Part shown: piece after piece, positions 26,161 through 36,357 of the stretch
How the letters are laid out: each line of letters opens with the position of its first letter
Numbering within the stretch: position 1 is the first letter of the stretch
Assembly (NCBI GenBank): GCA_021791145.1
Contig: JAJYXE010000013.1
Span: forward strand, 1-64,000
DNA: 64,000 bases
Source: Actinomycetes bacterium
Lineage (GTDB): Bacteria; Actinomycetota; Acidimicrobiia; Acidimicrobiales; RAAP-2
Reading direction: 5' to 3'
Notes under the pieces: generated by a model
Told to the model about the DNA's origin: nothing
What the model saw: the letters and a program-made list of their open reading frames with translations, nothing else
Databases searched by the model: none
Position numbers and translations under genes: made by a program

Positions 26161-27948
26161 TCAGTGCCCCCGCGGCGGAGGGGGCGGCCCAGGTGCCGGT
26201 TTGCGCTGGGCCGCAGGGACGAAGGGCTTCACCGCGCTCACCATGGCGACCGTGTCGAAGCTTCCGAGGCCGGTGTTGTAGTTGTAGCCGGGAGTCGCCG
26301 GGTAGAGGCCGTTGTCGCCTGCGAGCGGCGCGTGGAGCGCGGGCGTCGTGCAGATCTGCTTGAGCGTCGTCGTGCTCGTGTTGCACGACCCGTCGAGGTA
26401 GACCCCGTAGAGGTCCGGCGCGGCGAAGCCGAGGCGGTTGCCGTAGCTCGACTCGATCCGGGCCCAGGTGCCGAGCGCGAGCGGCGCCGAGAGGCTGGTC
26501 CCGCCGACGCCTTCCCACCCTGTGGACGAGTAGAGGGTTGTCGTGCTGCCGGTGTAGACCCTGGCGCCGGTTGTCGGGTCGGCGTCCATCGCGAGGTCCG
26601 GGACCCCGCGGTCTCCGGTCGTGCCGTCGGTGACCGGCATGACCTCCGCCTGCCAGTAGGGCCGGTACTCGAACTGGCTCAGGCCGCCGCCGCCGGCGTC
26701 CCACGAGGTCTCGAAGTCGTAGCTGCCTGTCGACTTCGTCACGAGCATCGTGCCGCCGACCGCCACGACGTAGGGCGAGGAAGCGGGGTAGTTGACGAAC
26801 GGCGGGCCCGAGTCGGGCACGCCGTTGGTCCCCTCCACGGCGCAGGAGGCGCCCGTGTCACCGGCGCTCGCAAACATCGTCTGACCCTGTGCCGCGGCCT
26901 CGGCGAAGATCTCGTCGTCGATCAGCATCGAGCCGTCGAGGTACGGCTCGAACTCGCACTCGCCGAGCGAGGCGCTCGCGGCCTTGGCCAGGTCCTGGCT
27001 CGCCCACTTGTTGAAGTCGAGGGCGAGGTCGGAGTCGGTGAGCGAGGACGCGTCGTAGAAGTAGAAGTGCGACACGTCCTGGGCCATGCCCGTGGCGAAC
27101 TGGCTGTCGAGGTCCCACTCGACGTTCGCTGTCGCTGTCGCCGGCGTCTCGATGCCGGCGTACTCGACCGTGACGGGCACCTGGGGGAGGCCGTTGGCCT
27201 TCTCCTCGACGCGAAGGTTGGCGATCGGTCCTGTCATCGCGCCGGACGAGATCGTGGCGATGGCGGTTGTCCTGCCTGTGGACGTCCCTGTGGCGCCGTA
27301 CGCCTTCTGGAAACCCTGGGGCGTGTACTCGCCGACGAGGTTGGGTGTTGTGGCCGTCTTCAGCGCGACGTGGGTGGGCGTCGCCTTGAAGATGTCGTTC
27401 AGCCCGAGCACACCGACGACGATCCCCGAGAGTGTCGAGGGCACCATCGCCGCGGTGGAGTTGGCGAAGACGTCGGCGCCGCCGAGCTGGTACTCGGTGA
27501 GCGTCGTGTGGAACGCCTGCTCGGCCGTGGCCGCGGTCCCCGTCGCGCTCACGAGGAGGTCGTTGGGGCTGACCGAGATCCCGCTGAACCCTTCGCTCTG
27601 GAGGTAGCCGGTCACCGCGTCGACCGATGCCGAGGAGGGGCCGTAGTCGGCGGTGAAGCTCTGGGGTGTGTACGCGGCGCCGAACTCGCTCGACGACGGT
27701 GTGGATGCGTCGGCGATGAAGTTCTGGAGTGTCGCCTGGTGCTGAAGGGCCAGGCCGAGGGTCACCACGACCGGCGTGGAACCCGAGAGCTGGCCGAGGA
27801 CGACCGCCCCTGTGGGCGTGGGCACCGCCTGGGTCGCCGTGGCGCTCCACGTGGTGCTGGCGCCGGCCAGCCCGGGTGCAAGTCCGAAGGCGGTCATCGG
27901 GCCCACGGATGCGGCGAGCACCGCAGCCAAGGGCGCAAGTCTTCTCAT
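26161..27948 (-). CDS. Secreted S53-family (sedolisin) serine-carboxyl peptidase
   Basis: The protein has 595 residues. ATG 27948 follows AAAGGAG. A signal peptide (RRLAPLAAVLAASVG...) precedes a pro-domain with ADASTPSSSEFGAAYTPQSF. The catalytic domain has the family set: Glu277 and Asp281 (VEWDLDSQFA), oxyanion Asp364 (SAGDTGAS), and nucleophile Ser485 in GGTSLSAP. The C-terminal calcium site GYNYNTGLGSFD is present. S53 enzymes are activated and work at acidic pH, which fits an acidophile. It ends in a Pro-rich tail. It is an insertion into the otherwise conserved core order (tsaC ... wecA). Confidence 0.92.
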   Translation of the reverse strand: MRRLAPLAAVLAASVGPMTAFGLAPGLAGASTTWSATATQAVPTPTGAVVLGQLSGSTPVVVTLGLALQHQATLQNFIADASTPSSSEFGAAYTPQSFTADYGPSSASVDAVTGYLQSEGFSGISVSPNDLLVSATGTAATAEQAFHTTLTEYQLGGADVFANSTAAMVPSTLSGIVVGVLGLNDIFKATPTHVALKTATTPNLVGEYTPQGFQKAYGATGTSTGRTTAIATISSGAMTGPIANLRVEEKANGLPQVPVTVEYAGIETPATATANVEWDLDSQFATGMAQDVSHFYFYDASSLTDSDLALDFNKWASQDLAKAASASLGECEFEPYLDGSMLIDDEIFAEAAAQGQTMFASAGDTGASCAVEGTNGVPDSGPPFVNYPASSPYVVAVGGTMLVTKSTGSYDFETSWDAGGGGLSQFEYRPYWQAEVMPVTDGTTGDRGVPDLAMDADPTTGARVYTGSTTTLYSSTGWEGVGGTSLSAPLALGTWARIESSYGNRLGFAAPDLYGVYLDGSCNTSTTTLKQICTTPALHAPLAGDNGLYPATPGYNYNTGLGSFDTVAMVSAVKPFVPAAQRKPAPGPPPPPRGH

Positions 27949-28114
27949 CACGTACTCCTTTCCGACGGCGTTGCCGTTCCTCACCTGTCGTCACGTGTGC
28001 GGTCACGCGGGGCGCTCGGGCTCCGGAGGGCCGGTGGCCCGCTTCCCGGAGGGGGAACGAGCGGAACGGGGGTGGCTTACGGTCCGCCTGTCGGGCCGCC
28101 GGTAAAGTGGAGGC

Positions 28115-29416
28115 ATGCGTCCCGCGTCGCCCTTCGCCGCCTGGCTGGGCGGCGACCCCGAGGTGGCCGGCCTGCTCGGTGACGAGATCGAGCGCCAGTC
28201 GACGACGCTCCAGCTGATCGCGTCGGAGAACTTCACCTCGCCCGCGGTCCTGGCCGCGACCGGGTCGGTGCTCACCAACAAGTACGCGGAGGGCTATCCG
28301 CACCGCCGCTACTACGGCGGCAACGCGGTGATCGACGAAGTGGAGGACCTCGCGCGTGCGCGCGCCTGCGCGCTCTTCGGCGCCGAGCACGCCAACGTCC
28401 AGCCGCACGCAGGGGCGAACGCCAACCTGGCCGTGTACATGGCCCTGCTCCAGCCCGGCGACACGATCCTGGCGATGCGCCTGGACCACGGCGGCCACCT
28501 CACCCACGGCTCGCCGGCCTCGATCACCTCCAAGATCTGGCGGTTCGTCTCCTACGGCGTGACCCCCGCCTCTTCGGGGCAGCCGGGCGGAGGAGAGGTC
28601 ATCGACTTCGACCAGGTCGCCGACCTCGCCAAGCGCGAGCAGCCCAAGCTCATCGTCGCCGGCTCGACCGCCTACTCGAGGGTGATCGACCCTGCGCCGT
28701 TCCGGGAGATCGCCGACGCCGTCGGCGCGCTGTTCATGTTCGACATGGCCCACCCCGCCGGGCTCGTCGCCGGGGGGGCCCACCCCAGCCCGGTCGGGGT
28801 CGCCGACGTGGTGACGCTCACCACCCACAAGACCCTGCGCGGCCCGAGAGGAGGCGCCATCCTGTGCCGGGCCGACCTCGCCAAGCCGATCGACAGCGCA
28901 GTCTTCCCCGGCCTCCAGGGCGGGCCCCTCGAGCACGTCATCGCCGCCAAGGCCGTCGCGTTCGGCGAAGCGCAGGCCCCCCAGTTCCGTGCCTACGCAG
29001 CCAGGGTCGTCGACAATGCACGGGCCCTCGGCGCGGCGCTGGCGTCCGAAGGGTTCCGGCTCGTCTCGGGGGGCACCGACAACCACATGCTGCTCGTCGA
29101 CCTGCGCGCGTTCGACCCGGAGCTCACGGGCAAGGAGGCCCAGGAGGTCCTCGATCGAGCGGGCATCACGTGCAACCGCAACACGATCCCCGACGACCCG
29201 CGCTCGCCGTTCGTGACCTCGGGGCTGCGGCTCGGCTCGGCGGCGGAGACCACGGCGGGCATGGGGGCAGAGGAGATGGCGCGGATCGCCGCGCTCATCG
29301 GCAGGACCCTGCGAGGTCGCGGCGACGAGGCCGAGGTGGCGGCCGTGCGGGCCGAGGTCCGCGAGCTGTGCGCGGCGTTCCCGCCGTACGCGGCCCTGGC
29401 CGCGGGCTCGGGATAG
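28115..29416 (+). CDS. glyA: Serine hydroxymethyltransferase
   Basis: The protein has 433 residues. It interconverts serine and glycine with tetrahydrofolate, supplying C1 units. The PLP lysine is Lys239 ([16 protein letters not shown]). Other conserved parts are [55 protein letters not shown] and [17 protein letters not shown] lies only one base before ATG 28115, and TAAAGT at 28103-28108 resembles a -10 element, so a leaderless transcript is possible. That is inference. Confidence 0.96.
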   Translation: MRPASPFAAWLGGDPEVAGLLGDEIERQSTTLQLIASENFTSPAVLAATGSVLTNKYAEGYPHRRYYGGNAVIDEVEDLARARACALFGAEHANVQPHAGANANLAVYMALLQPGDTILAMRLDHGGHLTHGSPASITSKIWRFVSYGVTPASSGQPGGGEVIDFDQVADLAKREQPKLIVAGSTAYSRVIDPAPFREIADAVGALFMFDMAHPAGLVAGGAHPSPVGVADVVTLTTHKTLRGPRGGAILCRADLAKPIDSAVFPGLQGGPLEHVIAAKAVAFGEAQAPQFRAYAARVVDNARALGAALASEGFRLVSGGTDNHMLLVDLRAFDPELTGKEAQEVLDRAGITCNRNTIPDDPRSPFVTSGLRLGSAAETTAGMGAEEMARIAALIGRTLRGRGDEAEVAAVRAEVRELCAAFPPYAALAAGSG

Positions 29417-29443
29417 CGCCTCCCGGCAGAGGCGAGGCCGCAC

Positions 29444-30829
29444 ATGCCCTGGTACGCGTGGTACGGCGTGGTCCTCGCGGTGGCCGCCGGGGTGACCGCC
29501 CTCAGCGCGTGGCCCGCCGCGTGGATCTCGCGCAAGGTCGGGTACGTCGCGCTGCCCGGCGACCGGAAGATCCACACGACGACCACCCCCTACGGCGGCG
29601 GCGCGGCGATGTTCCTCGGCTTCCTCGTCGCGATGATGGTGGCAGCCGGCATCCACCGCTTCCGCGCGATCTTCGTCGGCTCCTCCGAGCCGCTCGGTGT
29701 GCTCATCGCCGCCGCGGCGATCTTCGGCGTCGGGCTCATCGACGACGCGAGGGAGATGTCGGCCCCGGCCAAGATCGCCGGGCAGGTCCTCGCCGCGTCG
29801 ACGCTCTACTTCCTCGGGGTGACGCTGTACTGGTTTAAGGTGCCGCTCGGCGGGGTGGTCTCCCTCACCCCGGCGATCACGCCGCTCATCATGGCGCTTT
29901 GGGTGATCGCGCTCACCAATGCGGTCAACCTGATCGACGGGCTCGACGGCCTTGCGGCGGGCGTGGTCGCCATCGGCGGAGGCGCCCTCGCCGTCTACGG
30001 CTTGAGGTTGATGGAGATCGGGATCCTGTCGCAGACAAACATCGGCCCCTTGGTCGCGGTGATCGCCTGCGGCATCTGCCTCGGCTTCCTCCCCTTCAAT
30101 TTCCATCCCGCCAAGATGTTCATGGGGGACGCGGGGGCGCTCTTGCTCGGGCTGCTCATGTCTGCGTCGACGATGGTCATCGGCGGGAGGATCCCCCCGA
30201 CCTCCCCGACGACCGGGCTGACGTACTTCTTCTTCGCCCCCCTTCTCATCCCCTTCTTCATCCTCGGGGTGCCCATCTTGGACATGGCCTTCGCCTTCGT
30301 CCGCCGGACGGCACGGGGGACCGGGTTCCACACGCCCGACAAGGACCACATCCACCACCGGCTCCTCAGGCTCGGCCACGGCCACCGGCGCAGCGTCGTG
30401 ATCCTGTGGGCGTGGACCGCGATCCTGTCGGGGTTCATCCTGTTCCCCCTCTTCGTCCGGGCGGTCAACCCGTTCATCCCGCTGGGGGTGGCCGTCCTCG
30501 CCGTGGCGCTCGTCACCTGGTTCCACCCCGAGGTGCGCCACCGGGCCGAGACGGCCCAGGCCGCCGGGCCGCCGGCTGCAGCCGCTCCTCAGGTGAGAGA
30601 GCTTCGCCAGAGGCGCCACGTCGTGAGGTCGGACCCCCCAGGCGGTGCCGCTCGCTCGAGCGGTGTCCCGGTCCCGACGGGCGCCACGTCCCCGCCCCCG
30701 ACGGGCGCCCCGCCCCCGACCGGCGCCCCGCCCGCCGGCCGGAGCTCGCGCCGAGAGGGAGGGGTGCAGCGGGCGCAGGTGCTGCTCCCGAGCGATCGTT
30801 TTGCCCGCCGGCGGGACCGAATGGGATGA
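29444..30829 (+). CDS. wecA: WecA/TagO-like phospho-GlcNAc (GlcNAc-1-P) transferase
   Basis: The protein has 461 residues, with about 11 membrane helices in the first 360. It transfers a sugar phosphate to polyprenyl phosphate, starting arabinogalactan-linker or other wall polymers. Family motifs are PTPYGGGAA-like TPYGGGAAMFLGFLVAM, VGLIDDAREMSAPAK (Mg-binding Asp pair), NAVNLIDGLDGLAAGV, FMGDAGALLLG, and the C-terminal HIHHRLLRLGHGHRR. The final 100 residues are a low-complexity Pro/Gly/Arg tail partly built from a TGAPPP repeat. Its place before the atp operon matches Rv1302 in mycobacteria. Confidence 0.9.
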   Translation: MPWYAWYGVVLAVAAGVTALSAWPAAWISRKVGYVALPGDRKIHTTTTPYGGGAAMFLGFLVAMMVAAGIHRFRAIFVGSSEPLGVLIAAAAIFGVGLIDDAREMSAPAKIAGQVLAASTLYFLGVTLYWFKVPLGGVVSLTPAITPLIMALWVIALTNAVNLIDGLDGLAAGVVAIGGGALAVYGLRLMEIGILSQTNIGPLVAVIACGICLGFLPFNFHPAKMFMGDAGALLLGLLMSASTMVIGGRIPPTSPTTGLTYFFFAPLLIPFFILGVPILDMAFAFVRRTARGTGFHTPDKDHIHHRLLRLGHGHRRSVVILWAWTAILSGFILFPLFVRAVNPFIPLGVAVLAVALVTWFHPEVRHRAETAQAAGPPAAAAPQVRELRQRRHVVRSDPPGGAARSSGVPVPTGATSPPPTGAPPPTGAPPAGRSSRREGGVQRAQVLLPSDRFARRRDRMG

Positions 30830-30973
30830 TGAGGAGCGTGTCGACCCCCCACCGGGCCATGGGCCACGGGCCGGGAAGGCGGCGGGCCCCGGGCGGGCGC
30901 GCGGCCGCGTGAACGCAGGGAGCCGATTCGGTGCAGCGCGCCGTGACGCGGGTTGACGCGGCCGTCGTCGGCG

Positions 30974-31273
30974 ATGGCGGAAGTTCCCCCCTCACCAGCG
31001 ACACCGGCCGGAGGCCCGCAGGGCAACGACGGCGCGCCGGGCACCGACGGCGTGCCGGGCACCGACGGCGCGCCGGGCAAGCCCGAGCCGAGGCTGGGCG
31101 ACCTCTTCTGGGTCGGCACGGCCTGCGCGATCTCGATCATCGCGGGGGGCGGCATCGGCTATGCGGTCGACGACGCCGCGGGGACGTTTCCCTGGGTCAC
31201 GGTCGCGGGCCTCGCGTTCGGTGTACTCTCTGCCGTCCTGCTCGCCGTCAACCAGTTCCGCAAGTACGTGTGA
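30974..31273 (+). CDS. AtpZ/AtpI-like small membrane protein with a collagen-like N-terminus
   Basis: The protein has 99 residues from ATG 30974 (TTG 30953 is possible). Two helices (LFWVGTACAISIIAGGGIGYAV and the following VAGLAFGVLSAVLLAVNQF) match the AtpZ/putative ATP synthase Mg2+ transporter family that precedes Fo genes. The N-terminal cytoplasmic part is unusual: five consecutive Gly-x-y triplets (GNDGAPGTDGVPGTDGAPG). No strong ribosome site is visible. It is the first gene of the ATP synthase operon; family members are thought to assist c-ring assembly or ion supply. Confidence 0.75.
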   Translation: MAEVPPSPATPAGGPQGNDGAPGTDGVPGTDGAPGKPEPRLGDLFWVGTACAISIIAGGGIGYAVDDAAGTFPWVTVAGLAFGVLSAVLLAVNQFRKYV

Positions 31274-31367
31274 CCGGCGGGACGCCCCCGGCTGCCGGCG
31301 ACTCCTCATCGTGGGCCCCCGCCGCCGAGGCTGGGCCGCGGGCCGGGGACTGAGAAAAGAAGAAGGC

Positions 31368-31925
31368 ATGCTCGAACGGTTCCAACTGCCCGACGTCGCC
31401 GCGGTGGCGCGCCGCACGATGCTCGGCGCGCTCGTCGTGGGCGTGCTCGGCCTCCTCGTCCTGCTGCTGTTCAGCCAGAACTGGGCGGCGCTCGGGCTGT
31501 GCATCGGCATCGGCCTCGGCATCGGCAACTTCCGGCTCATCGTCCGCTCGGTCGTGAAGGTGGGCCAGCGGGTGGAGGGCAACAAGCGGCGTCCCCTCGC
31601 GATGAACACGCTCGGGCGGCTCATGGCGATGACCGTGGTGGCGCTCGTGCTGGCGTGGGTCGAGCCACCTCTCGGGCTCGGGATCATCGGCGGGCTGGCT
31701 GTCTTCCAGTTGCTGCTCCTCGCCAACGTCACCCGTTCGATGCTCAAGGCCGGCGCCCTCGGCGGCGCCGCAGGCGGCGGGCTGTCGCTGCTCTTCGGGT
31801 CGGCCCTCGGCGAGGCGGCGGGCGAGGCGCCTCAGACGGGCCCGTCGGTCCAGACGGGCCAGCCGGGCGAGGCGGGAGAGCCCGGGGACGCGGGTGACGG
31901 CGCGGGCGGCGGGGGGGCTGCGTGA
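31368..31925 (+). CDS. atpI: ATP synthase subunit I-like protein
   Basis: The protein has 185 residues. ATG 31368 follows AGAAGAAGG. Four predicted helices (about residues 17-40, 43-60, 84-100, 103-120) have the AtpI layout with [18 protein letters not shown] between them. In other bacteria AtpI acts as a chaperone for c-ring assembly. The C-terminal 50 residues are a Gly/Ala/Glu-rich tail ([20 protein letters not shown]), partly repetitive. Its stop overlaps the atpB start (GTGA, 31922-31925). Confidence 0.8.
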   Translation: MLERFQLPDVAAVARRTMLGALVVGVLGLLVLLLFSQNWAALGLCIGIGLGIGNFRLIVRSVVKVGQRVEGNKRRPLAMNTLGRLMAMTVVALVLAWVEPPLGLGIIGGLAVFQLLLLANVTRSMLKAGALGGAAGGGLSLLFGSALGEAAGEAPQTGPSVQTGQPGEAGEPGDAGDGAGGGGAA

Positions 31926-32761
31926 GCATGGCCCTCGGCGGGACGCTCGTGCTGGTGAGATCGTTCGTGCTGGTGAGATCGCTCGTGCTGGTGAGGTCGC
32001 TCTACGCGGTGACCATCACCGTCGGCACACACATCGAGGGGAAGCTCTTCGGTCTCTCGCTGGACATCGACACCCTGTGGGCGACGGGTGCCGCGGTCAT
32101 CGTGGTCATCCTCCTCGGCATGCTCCTGCGCCACCAGGCGACGAGCGGCGTCCCGGGGAAGTTCCAGCTCACCTGGGAGATGGGCGTCAACGCCGTCCGC
32201 AAGCAGGTCGAAGGGTCGATCGGGCCGCGGGGCGAGTCGATCGTGCCGCTCGCGACCGCGCTGTTCGTCTTCATCTTCGTCGCCAACTTCTTCGAGATCT
32301 TCGGCGTGGGGAGCAAGTACGAGATCCTCGGACCCCCCACCGCCAACGTCAACCTTCCCGCCGCGCTCGCCATCTTCGTGATCGTGCTCGTGCACATCGC
32401 GTCGATCCGTGCACGCGGCATCGTCGGGTACGTCCGCCACTACCTGCTGCAGCCGTTCCCAAAGTTCCTCATGCCGGTGAACCTCTTCATCAACTTGGTC
32501 GAGGAGATCGCACGGCCGATCACCCTCGCGCTCCGGCTCTTCGGCAATCTGTTCTCGGGCGCGCTGATGCTGACGCTCATCGCCGCACTCGGCGCGTGGA
32601 AGCTCGGCCCGGTCCCGATCGGGGACTTCCTCACCTTCTTGTTCGCCGTCGTCTGGAAGCTCTTCGACGTCTTCCTGATCGGCCCGATCCAAGCCTTCAT
32701 CTTCGCCCTGCTCACGATCTTGTACTTCGACACCGCCATGTCGACCGCGGACCAGCACTGA
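31922..32761 (+). CDS. atpB: ATP synthase Fo subunit a
   Basis: The protein has 279 residues from GTG 31922 (ATG 31928 possible). It forms the proton half-channels beside the c-ring. The essential Arg is Arg205 in [16 protein letters not shown], with conserved helices around [20 protein letters not shown] and [19 protein letters not shown]. The N-terminus is abnormal: it carries three copies of the LVRSxVLVRS type from an 18-bp tandem repeat (31946-31999), adding a short hydrophobic-basic segment before the normal start of the fold ([14 protein letters not shown]). Confidence 0.95.
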   Translation: MSMALGGTLVLVRSFVLVRSLVLVRSLYAVTITVGTHIEGKLFGLSLDIDTLWATGAAVIVVILLGMLLRHQATSGVPGKFQLTWEMGVNAVRKQVEGSIGPRGESIVPLATALFVFIFVANFFEIFGVGSKYEILGPPTANVNLPAALAIFVIVLVHIASIRARGIVGYVRHYLLQPFPKFLMPVNLFINLVEEIARPITLALRLFGNLFSGALMLTLIAALGAWKLGPVPIGDFLTFLFAVVWKLFDVFLIGPIQAFIFALLTILYFDTAMSTADQH

Positions 32762-32805
32762 TCACCGCGCTCTCTCGCTCTCGTCAACAAAGGAGAAAGG
32801 AACCC

Positions 32806-33069
32806 ATGTCACCCACCCCGACCCAAGAGGGCCTGCAGCTCGGCGGGGCCATGATCGGCGGCGGGCTCGCGCTCGGCGGGGGCGCCATCGGCGCTGCCAT
32901 CGGCGACGGCCTCGCGGGCAGCCAGACCATCGCCGGCGTCGCGCGCCAGCCCGAGGCGCAGGGGCGCCTGTTCACGATCATGTTCCTGACGGTCGGCCTG
33001 GTAGAGGCGATGTACTTCATCAATCTCGCCTTCACCGTGCTCTTCATCTTCGTGCTCTACAAGAAGTAG
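32806..33069 (+). CDS. atpE: ATP synthase Fo subunit c
   Basis: The protein has 87 residues, two helices with the polar loop RQPEAQGR. The proton carrier is Glu67 ([13 protein letters not shown]). The first helix carries the Gly-rich packing motif ([20 protein letters not shown]). AAAGGAGAAAGG precedes the ATG, a strong ribosome site matching the need for many copies. The carboxylate neighbourhood fits a proton, not a sodium, enzyme. Confidence 0.96.
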   Translation: MSPTPTQEGLQLGGAMIGGGLALGGGAIGAAIGDGLAGSQTIAGVARQPEAQGRLFTIMFLTVGLVEAMYFINLAFTVLFIFVLYKK

Positions 33070-33087
33070 GGACCCGGCCGGACTGCC

Positions 33088-33636
33088 ATGCTCTCGAGCG
33101 TCTTCATCGTCCCGAACGGGACGTTCATCGCGGAGCTCCTGGCCTTCGTCATCGTGCTGTTCGTGGTGGCGAGGTACATCCTCCCGCCGCTCAACCGGAT
33201 GCTCACCGAGCGCCAGGACGCGATCCGCAGTGAGCTGGCCGCGGCCGACGAGGCCAAGGCCGAAGCAGAGGCCGCCGACGCGGACCGTCGTGCGGCGCTC
33301 GAGCACGCGCGTGCCCAGGCACGCGAGATCGTCGAGCAAGCGCAGCGCACCGCAGAGCGCCTCTCCGACGAGGCACGCGCCCGCGGCCAGCGCGAGTACG
33401 AGCGGCTGGTCTCGAGCGCCGACGCCGAGGTCCAGCTCGCCCGCAGGCGCGCGCTGGAAGAGGCGGCGCAGCAGCTCGGCGCGGTCGTCGTCGAGACCGT
33501 CGAGCGGATCATCGGGCGCGAGATGGACCGGGCAGCGCACCGCGACCTCATCCAAGAGGCCGTCGACGCGCTCGCCCGGGAGACCGGGGAGCCGGGCGCG
33601 GCCGCGGCCGCGACCGCCGTCGACGCCGAGCCGTGA
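33088..33636 (+). CDS. atpF: ATP synthase Fo subunit b
   Basis: The protein has 182 residues: one N-terminal membrane helix (FIAELLAFVIVLFVVARYIL) and a long Ala/Glu/Arg-rich helix that forms the peripheral stalk. LPPLNRMLTERQDAIRSEL is typical. Unlike in mycobacteria, b is not fused to delta here. The stop overlaps the delta start at 33633-33636. Confidence 0.93.
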   Translation: MLSSVFIVPNGTFIAELLAFVIVLFVVARYILPPLNRMLTERQDAIRSELAAADEAKAEAEAADADRRAALEHARAQAREIVEQAQRTAERLSDEARARGQREYERLVSSADAEVQLARRRALEEAAQQLGAVVVETVERIIGREMDRAAHRDLIQEAVDALARETGEPGAAAAATAVDAEP

Positions 33637-34793
33637 ACCCGGCCGTCGAGGGGTACGCCGCGGCCGTCGTCGACGCGACGCCCCCATCGGCGCGCGCCGG
33701 GCTCGCCGCCGACGTGGCGGCTGTCGACCGCTTGTTCCGGCAGAACGCGGACCTGCGGGCGGCGATGACCGACGTCGCCGTGCCCGCGCGCGCAAGGAGG
33801 GCCGCGCTCAGCGAGCTCCTCGGCGGGAAGGTCGGCGACCCTGCGGCGAGGCTGTGCGGCTTCGCGGCCGGCGCGGTGCACGCAGTGGAGGTCCCCTCGG
33901 CGATCGCCTGGGTGGCGAACCGGCTGCGCCAGGTCGCCGAGCACGCCGGGGCGCCCGGGGCCAAGGCGACCCAGGCGACAGCGGCCCAGGCGAGCCGGAC
34001 CCATGCGACAGGGGCCCAGGCGAGCCGGACCCAGGCGACAGGGGCGACAGGCACCGAGCCGACAGAGGAGCCGCTCGGCCACCGCGAGGCACGCGAACGG
34101 GTCGGCGGCTACGCGGCGGCGGTCTTGGAGGACCTCTCGGTCGCCGAGCTCGAGACGGTCGAGGACGAGCTGTTCCGGTTCGCCCGCATCGTCGGCTCGA
34201 CGCCCGAGCTGCGGACGGCGCTTTCCGACCGGGACCTGCCGGCCTCGGTCCGCCGGGGGGTCGTCGACGACTTGCTCTCGGGCAAGGTCCATCCCGCTAC
34301 CCTGCGACTGGCGGACTACGCGATCGTGGGCGGCCGGCCCCGTGACGTGCCCGGGACGCTCGACTGGCTCGTCGAACAGGTCGCGAGCGCCCGGGGCTGG
34401 CGCGTGGCGCGCGTCCGTGCCGGACAGGAGGTCGACGACGAGGAGCGCCGTGAGCTCTCCGAGCGGCTCTCCCGGCTCGCCGGGACGCCGGTGGAGCTGC
34501 AGGTGACCGTGGATCCCGCGCTGCTCGCAGGGGTCACCGTGGAGATCGGCGACCTCCAGCTCGACGCCACGGCGCGCGGCCGGCTCGACCGGCTGCGCGA
34601 GCACGTGACGACCGGAGGCTGGACCGACCTCGGGTTCGGCCGGCTCGAACGCGCGTCGCACCACGTCGGAGGCGAGGTGGAGGGCGAGAGCGAGGTGGAG
34701 GGCGAGAGCGAGGTGGAGAGCGCGGGCCGGCCGAAGGACGCGGCGCCCCGCGGGCCGGAGGATCGAAGAACCGAGGGGAGCGAAGGAAGCTGA
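33633..34793 (+). CDS. atpH: ATP synthase F1 subunit delta with a duplicated N-terminal domain
   Basis: The protein has 386 residues, about twice the usual 180. Residues 7-105 and 159-255 are two copies of the delta/OSCP N-terminal helical domain: GYAAAVVDA ... [20 protein letters not shown] ... LLGGKV against GYAAAVLED ... [20 protein letters not shown] ... LLSGKV. They are joined by a low-complexity linker (106-150) made by a 30-bp tandem repeat (33981-34040). A single C-terminal beta domain follows (256-325, [20 protein letters not shown]). The tail has EVEGES repeats (34674-34710). Delta joins the stator stalk to the top of F1. Mycobacteria have a related extra domain in their b-delta fusion; here it is a separate delta. 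Confidence 0.92.
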   Translation: MNPAVEGYAAAVVDATPPSARAGLAADVAAVDRLFRQNADLRAAMTDVAVPARARRAALSELLGGKVGDPAARLCGFAAGAVHAVEVPSAIAWVANRLRQVAEHAGAPGAKATQATAAQASRTHATGAQASRTQATGATGTEPTEEPLGHREARERVGGYAAAVLEDLSVAELETVEDELFRFARIVGSTPELRTALSDRDLPASVRRGVVDDLLSGKVHPATLRLADYAIVGGRPRDVPGTLDWLVEQVASARGWRVARVRAGQEVDDEERRELSERLSRLAGTPVELQVTVDPALLAGVTVEIGDLQLDATARGRLDRLREHVTTGGWTDLGFGRLERASHHVGGEVEGESEVEGESEVESAGRPKDAAPRGPEDRRTEGSEGS

Positions 34794-34794
34794 G

Positions 34795-36318
34795 ATGGCA
34801 GAGCTGACGATCAACGCCGACGAGATCACCGAGGCGCTCCGGCGCCACGTCGCCGAGTACACGCCGCAGGTCGACGCCCAGCAGATCGGGCGGATCGTCG
34901 AGGTGGGCGACGGGATCGCCAGGGTGTCGGGGCTCCCGCGCGCGGCGGTCAACGAGCTCCTCGAATTTGAGGACGGGACCCTCGGCCTGGCGCTCAACCT
35001 CGACGAGGACACGATCGGCACGGTGGTCCTCGGGGAGGTGGACAACCTCGAAGAGGAGCAGGTGGTGAAGGCCACCGGCCGGATCCTCTCGGTGCCGGTG
35101 GGCGACGCCCTCTTGGGCAGGGTGGTCAGCGCGCTCGGCGACCCCCTCGACGGCAAGGGGCCGGTCGCGGCCGAAGAGACGCGGCGCATGGAGGTGCAGG
35201 CGCCCGGGATCGTCGGCCGCCAGCCGGTGGCCCAGCCGCTGCAGACGGGCATCAAGGCGATCGACTCGATGACCCCGATCGGACGTGGCCAGCGCGAGCT
35301 GATCATCGGCGACCGCAAGACCGGCAAGACCTCGATCGCGGTCGACACGATCCTCAACCAGCGCGACGCCGGCGTGAAGTGCATCTACGTGGCGGTGGGC
35401 CAGAAGAACTCGTCGGTCGCCCAGACCGTGGCGACCCTCGAGAGCTTCGGGGCGCTCGCGTACACGGTGGTGGTCGTCGCGTCGGCCGGGGACCCCGCGC
35501 CGTTCAAGTACCTCGCCCCGTACGCGGGGTGCGCGATGGGACAGCACTGGATGGAGCACGGCGAGGACGCCCTGATCGTCTACGACGACCTCTCCAAGCA
35601 GGCCGAGGCGTACCGGCAGATCTCCCTGCTGCTGCGCCGCCCTCCGGGCCGTGAGGCGTACCCCGGCGATGTCTTCTACCTCCACAGCCGCCTGCTCGAG
35701 CGTGCCGCCAAGCTCTCTGACGAGCTCGGCGGCGGCTCCCTCACGGCGCTGCCGGTCATCGAGACCAAGGCCGGCGACATCTCGGCGTACATCCCGACCA
35801 ACGTGATCTCGATCACCGACGGCCAGATCTACCTGCAGTCCGACCTCTTCTACTCGGGCATCCGGCCGGCCATCGACGTCGGCAACTCGGTGTCCCGGGT
35901 GGGGGGCGCCGCGCAGGTCCGCGCGATGCGCTCGGTGTCGGGGACCTTGAAGCTCGACCTCGCGCAATTCCGGGAGCTCGAGGCGTTCGCGACCTTCGGC
36001 TCGGAGCTCGACCGGGTGTCCCAGGCGCAGCTCGACCGCGGCTACCGGCTCACCGAGCTGCTGAAGCAGCCGCAGAACGAGCCGCTCCCCGTCGAAGAGC
36101 AAGTGGTCGTGATCTACGCCGGCACGCACGGCTGGGCCGACACGGTGGCGGTCGACCAGGTCCGCCGCTTCGAGACCGAGCTGCGCGAGTACATGCGGGC
36201 GAACCATCCCGAGCTGCTCGAGGAGATCCGCTCGACGGGCAAGCTCCCCGAGGAGGCCCAGCTCGACCTGGCGATGCGCACCTTCCTCGAGGGCTTCGAC
36301 ACCGGGAAGGTCGACTGA
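34795..36318 (+). CDS. atpA: ATP synthase F1 subunit alpha
   Basis: The protein has 507 residues. Walker A is GDRKTGKT (172-179); the catalytic-interface Arg lies in the [16 protein letters not shown] region. Length and motifs are normal. The last codons (TGKVD, stop 36316-36318) and the intergenic bases are duplicated before atpG (36304-36357). Confidence 0.97.
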   Translation: MAELTINADEITEALRRHVAEYTPQVDAQQIGRIVEVGDGIARVSGLPRAAVNELLEFEDGTLGLALNLDEDTIGTVVLGEVDNLEEEQVVKATGRILSVPVGDALLGRVVSALGDPLDGKGPVAAEETRRMEVQAPGIVGRQPVAQPLQTGIKAIDSMTPIGRGQRELIIGDRKTGKTSIAVDTILNQRDAGVKCIYVAVGQKNSSVAQTVATLESFGALAYTVVVVASAGDPAPFKYLAPYAGCAMGQHWMEHGEDALIVYDDLSKQAEAYRQISLLLRRPPGREAYPGDVFYLHSRLLERAAKLSDELGGGSLTALPVIETKAGDISAYIPTNVISITDGQIYLQSDLFYSGIRPAIDVGNSVSRVGGAAQVRAMRSVSGTLKLDLAQFRELEAFATFGSELDRVSQAQLDRGYRLTELLKQPQNEPLPVEEQVVVIYAGTHGWADTVAVDQVRRFETELREYMRANHPELLEEIRSTGKLPEEAQLDLAMRTFLEGFDTGKVD

Positions 36319-36357
36319 GCCGTGCCCGGTGGAAAGGTCGACTGAGCCGTGCCCGGT
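36304..36357. repeat. 27-bp tandem duplication at the atpA-atpG junction
   Basis: The block around GGTCGACTGAGCCGTGCCC occurs twice with a 27-base period. Both copies contain the atpA-type ending (GTCGACTGA) and the atpG-type start (GTGCCCGGTGG). The first GTG (36322) opens a seven-codon frame, VPGGKVD, ending at the second TGA (36343-36345), just before the true atpG start at 36349. Confidence 0.9.

Noticed and set aside
26858..30619. About 1250-codon minus-strand open frame over the S53 gene, glyA and wecA
   Set aside because: It is out of frame with the real S53 gene and antisense to glyA and wecA; low-complexity Arg/Asp/Gly composition and no motifs.
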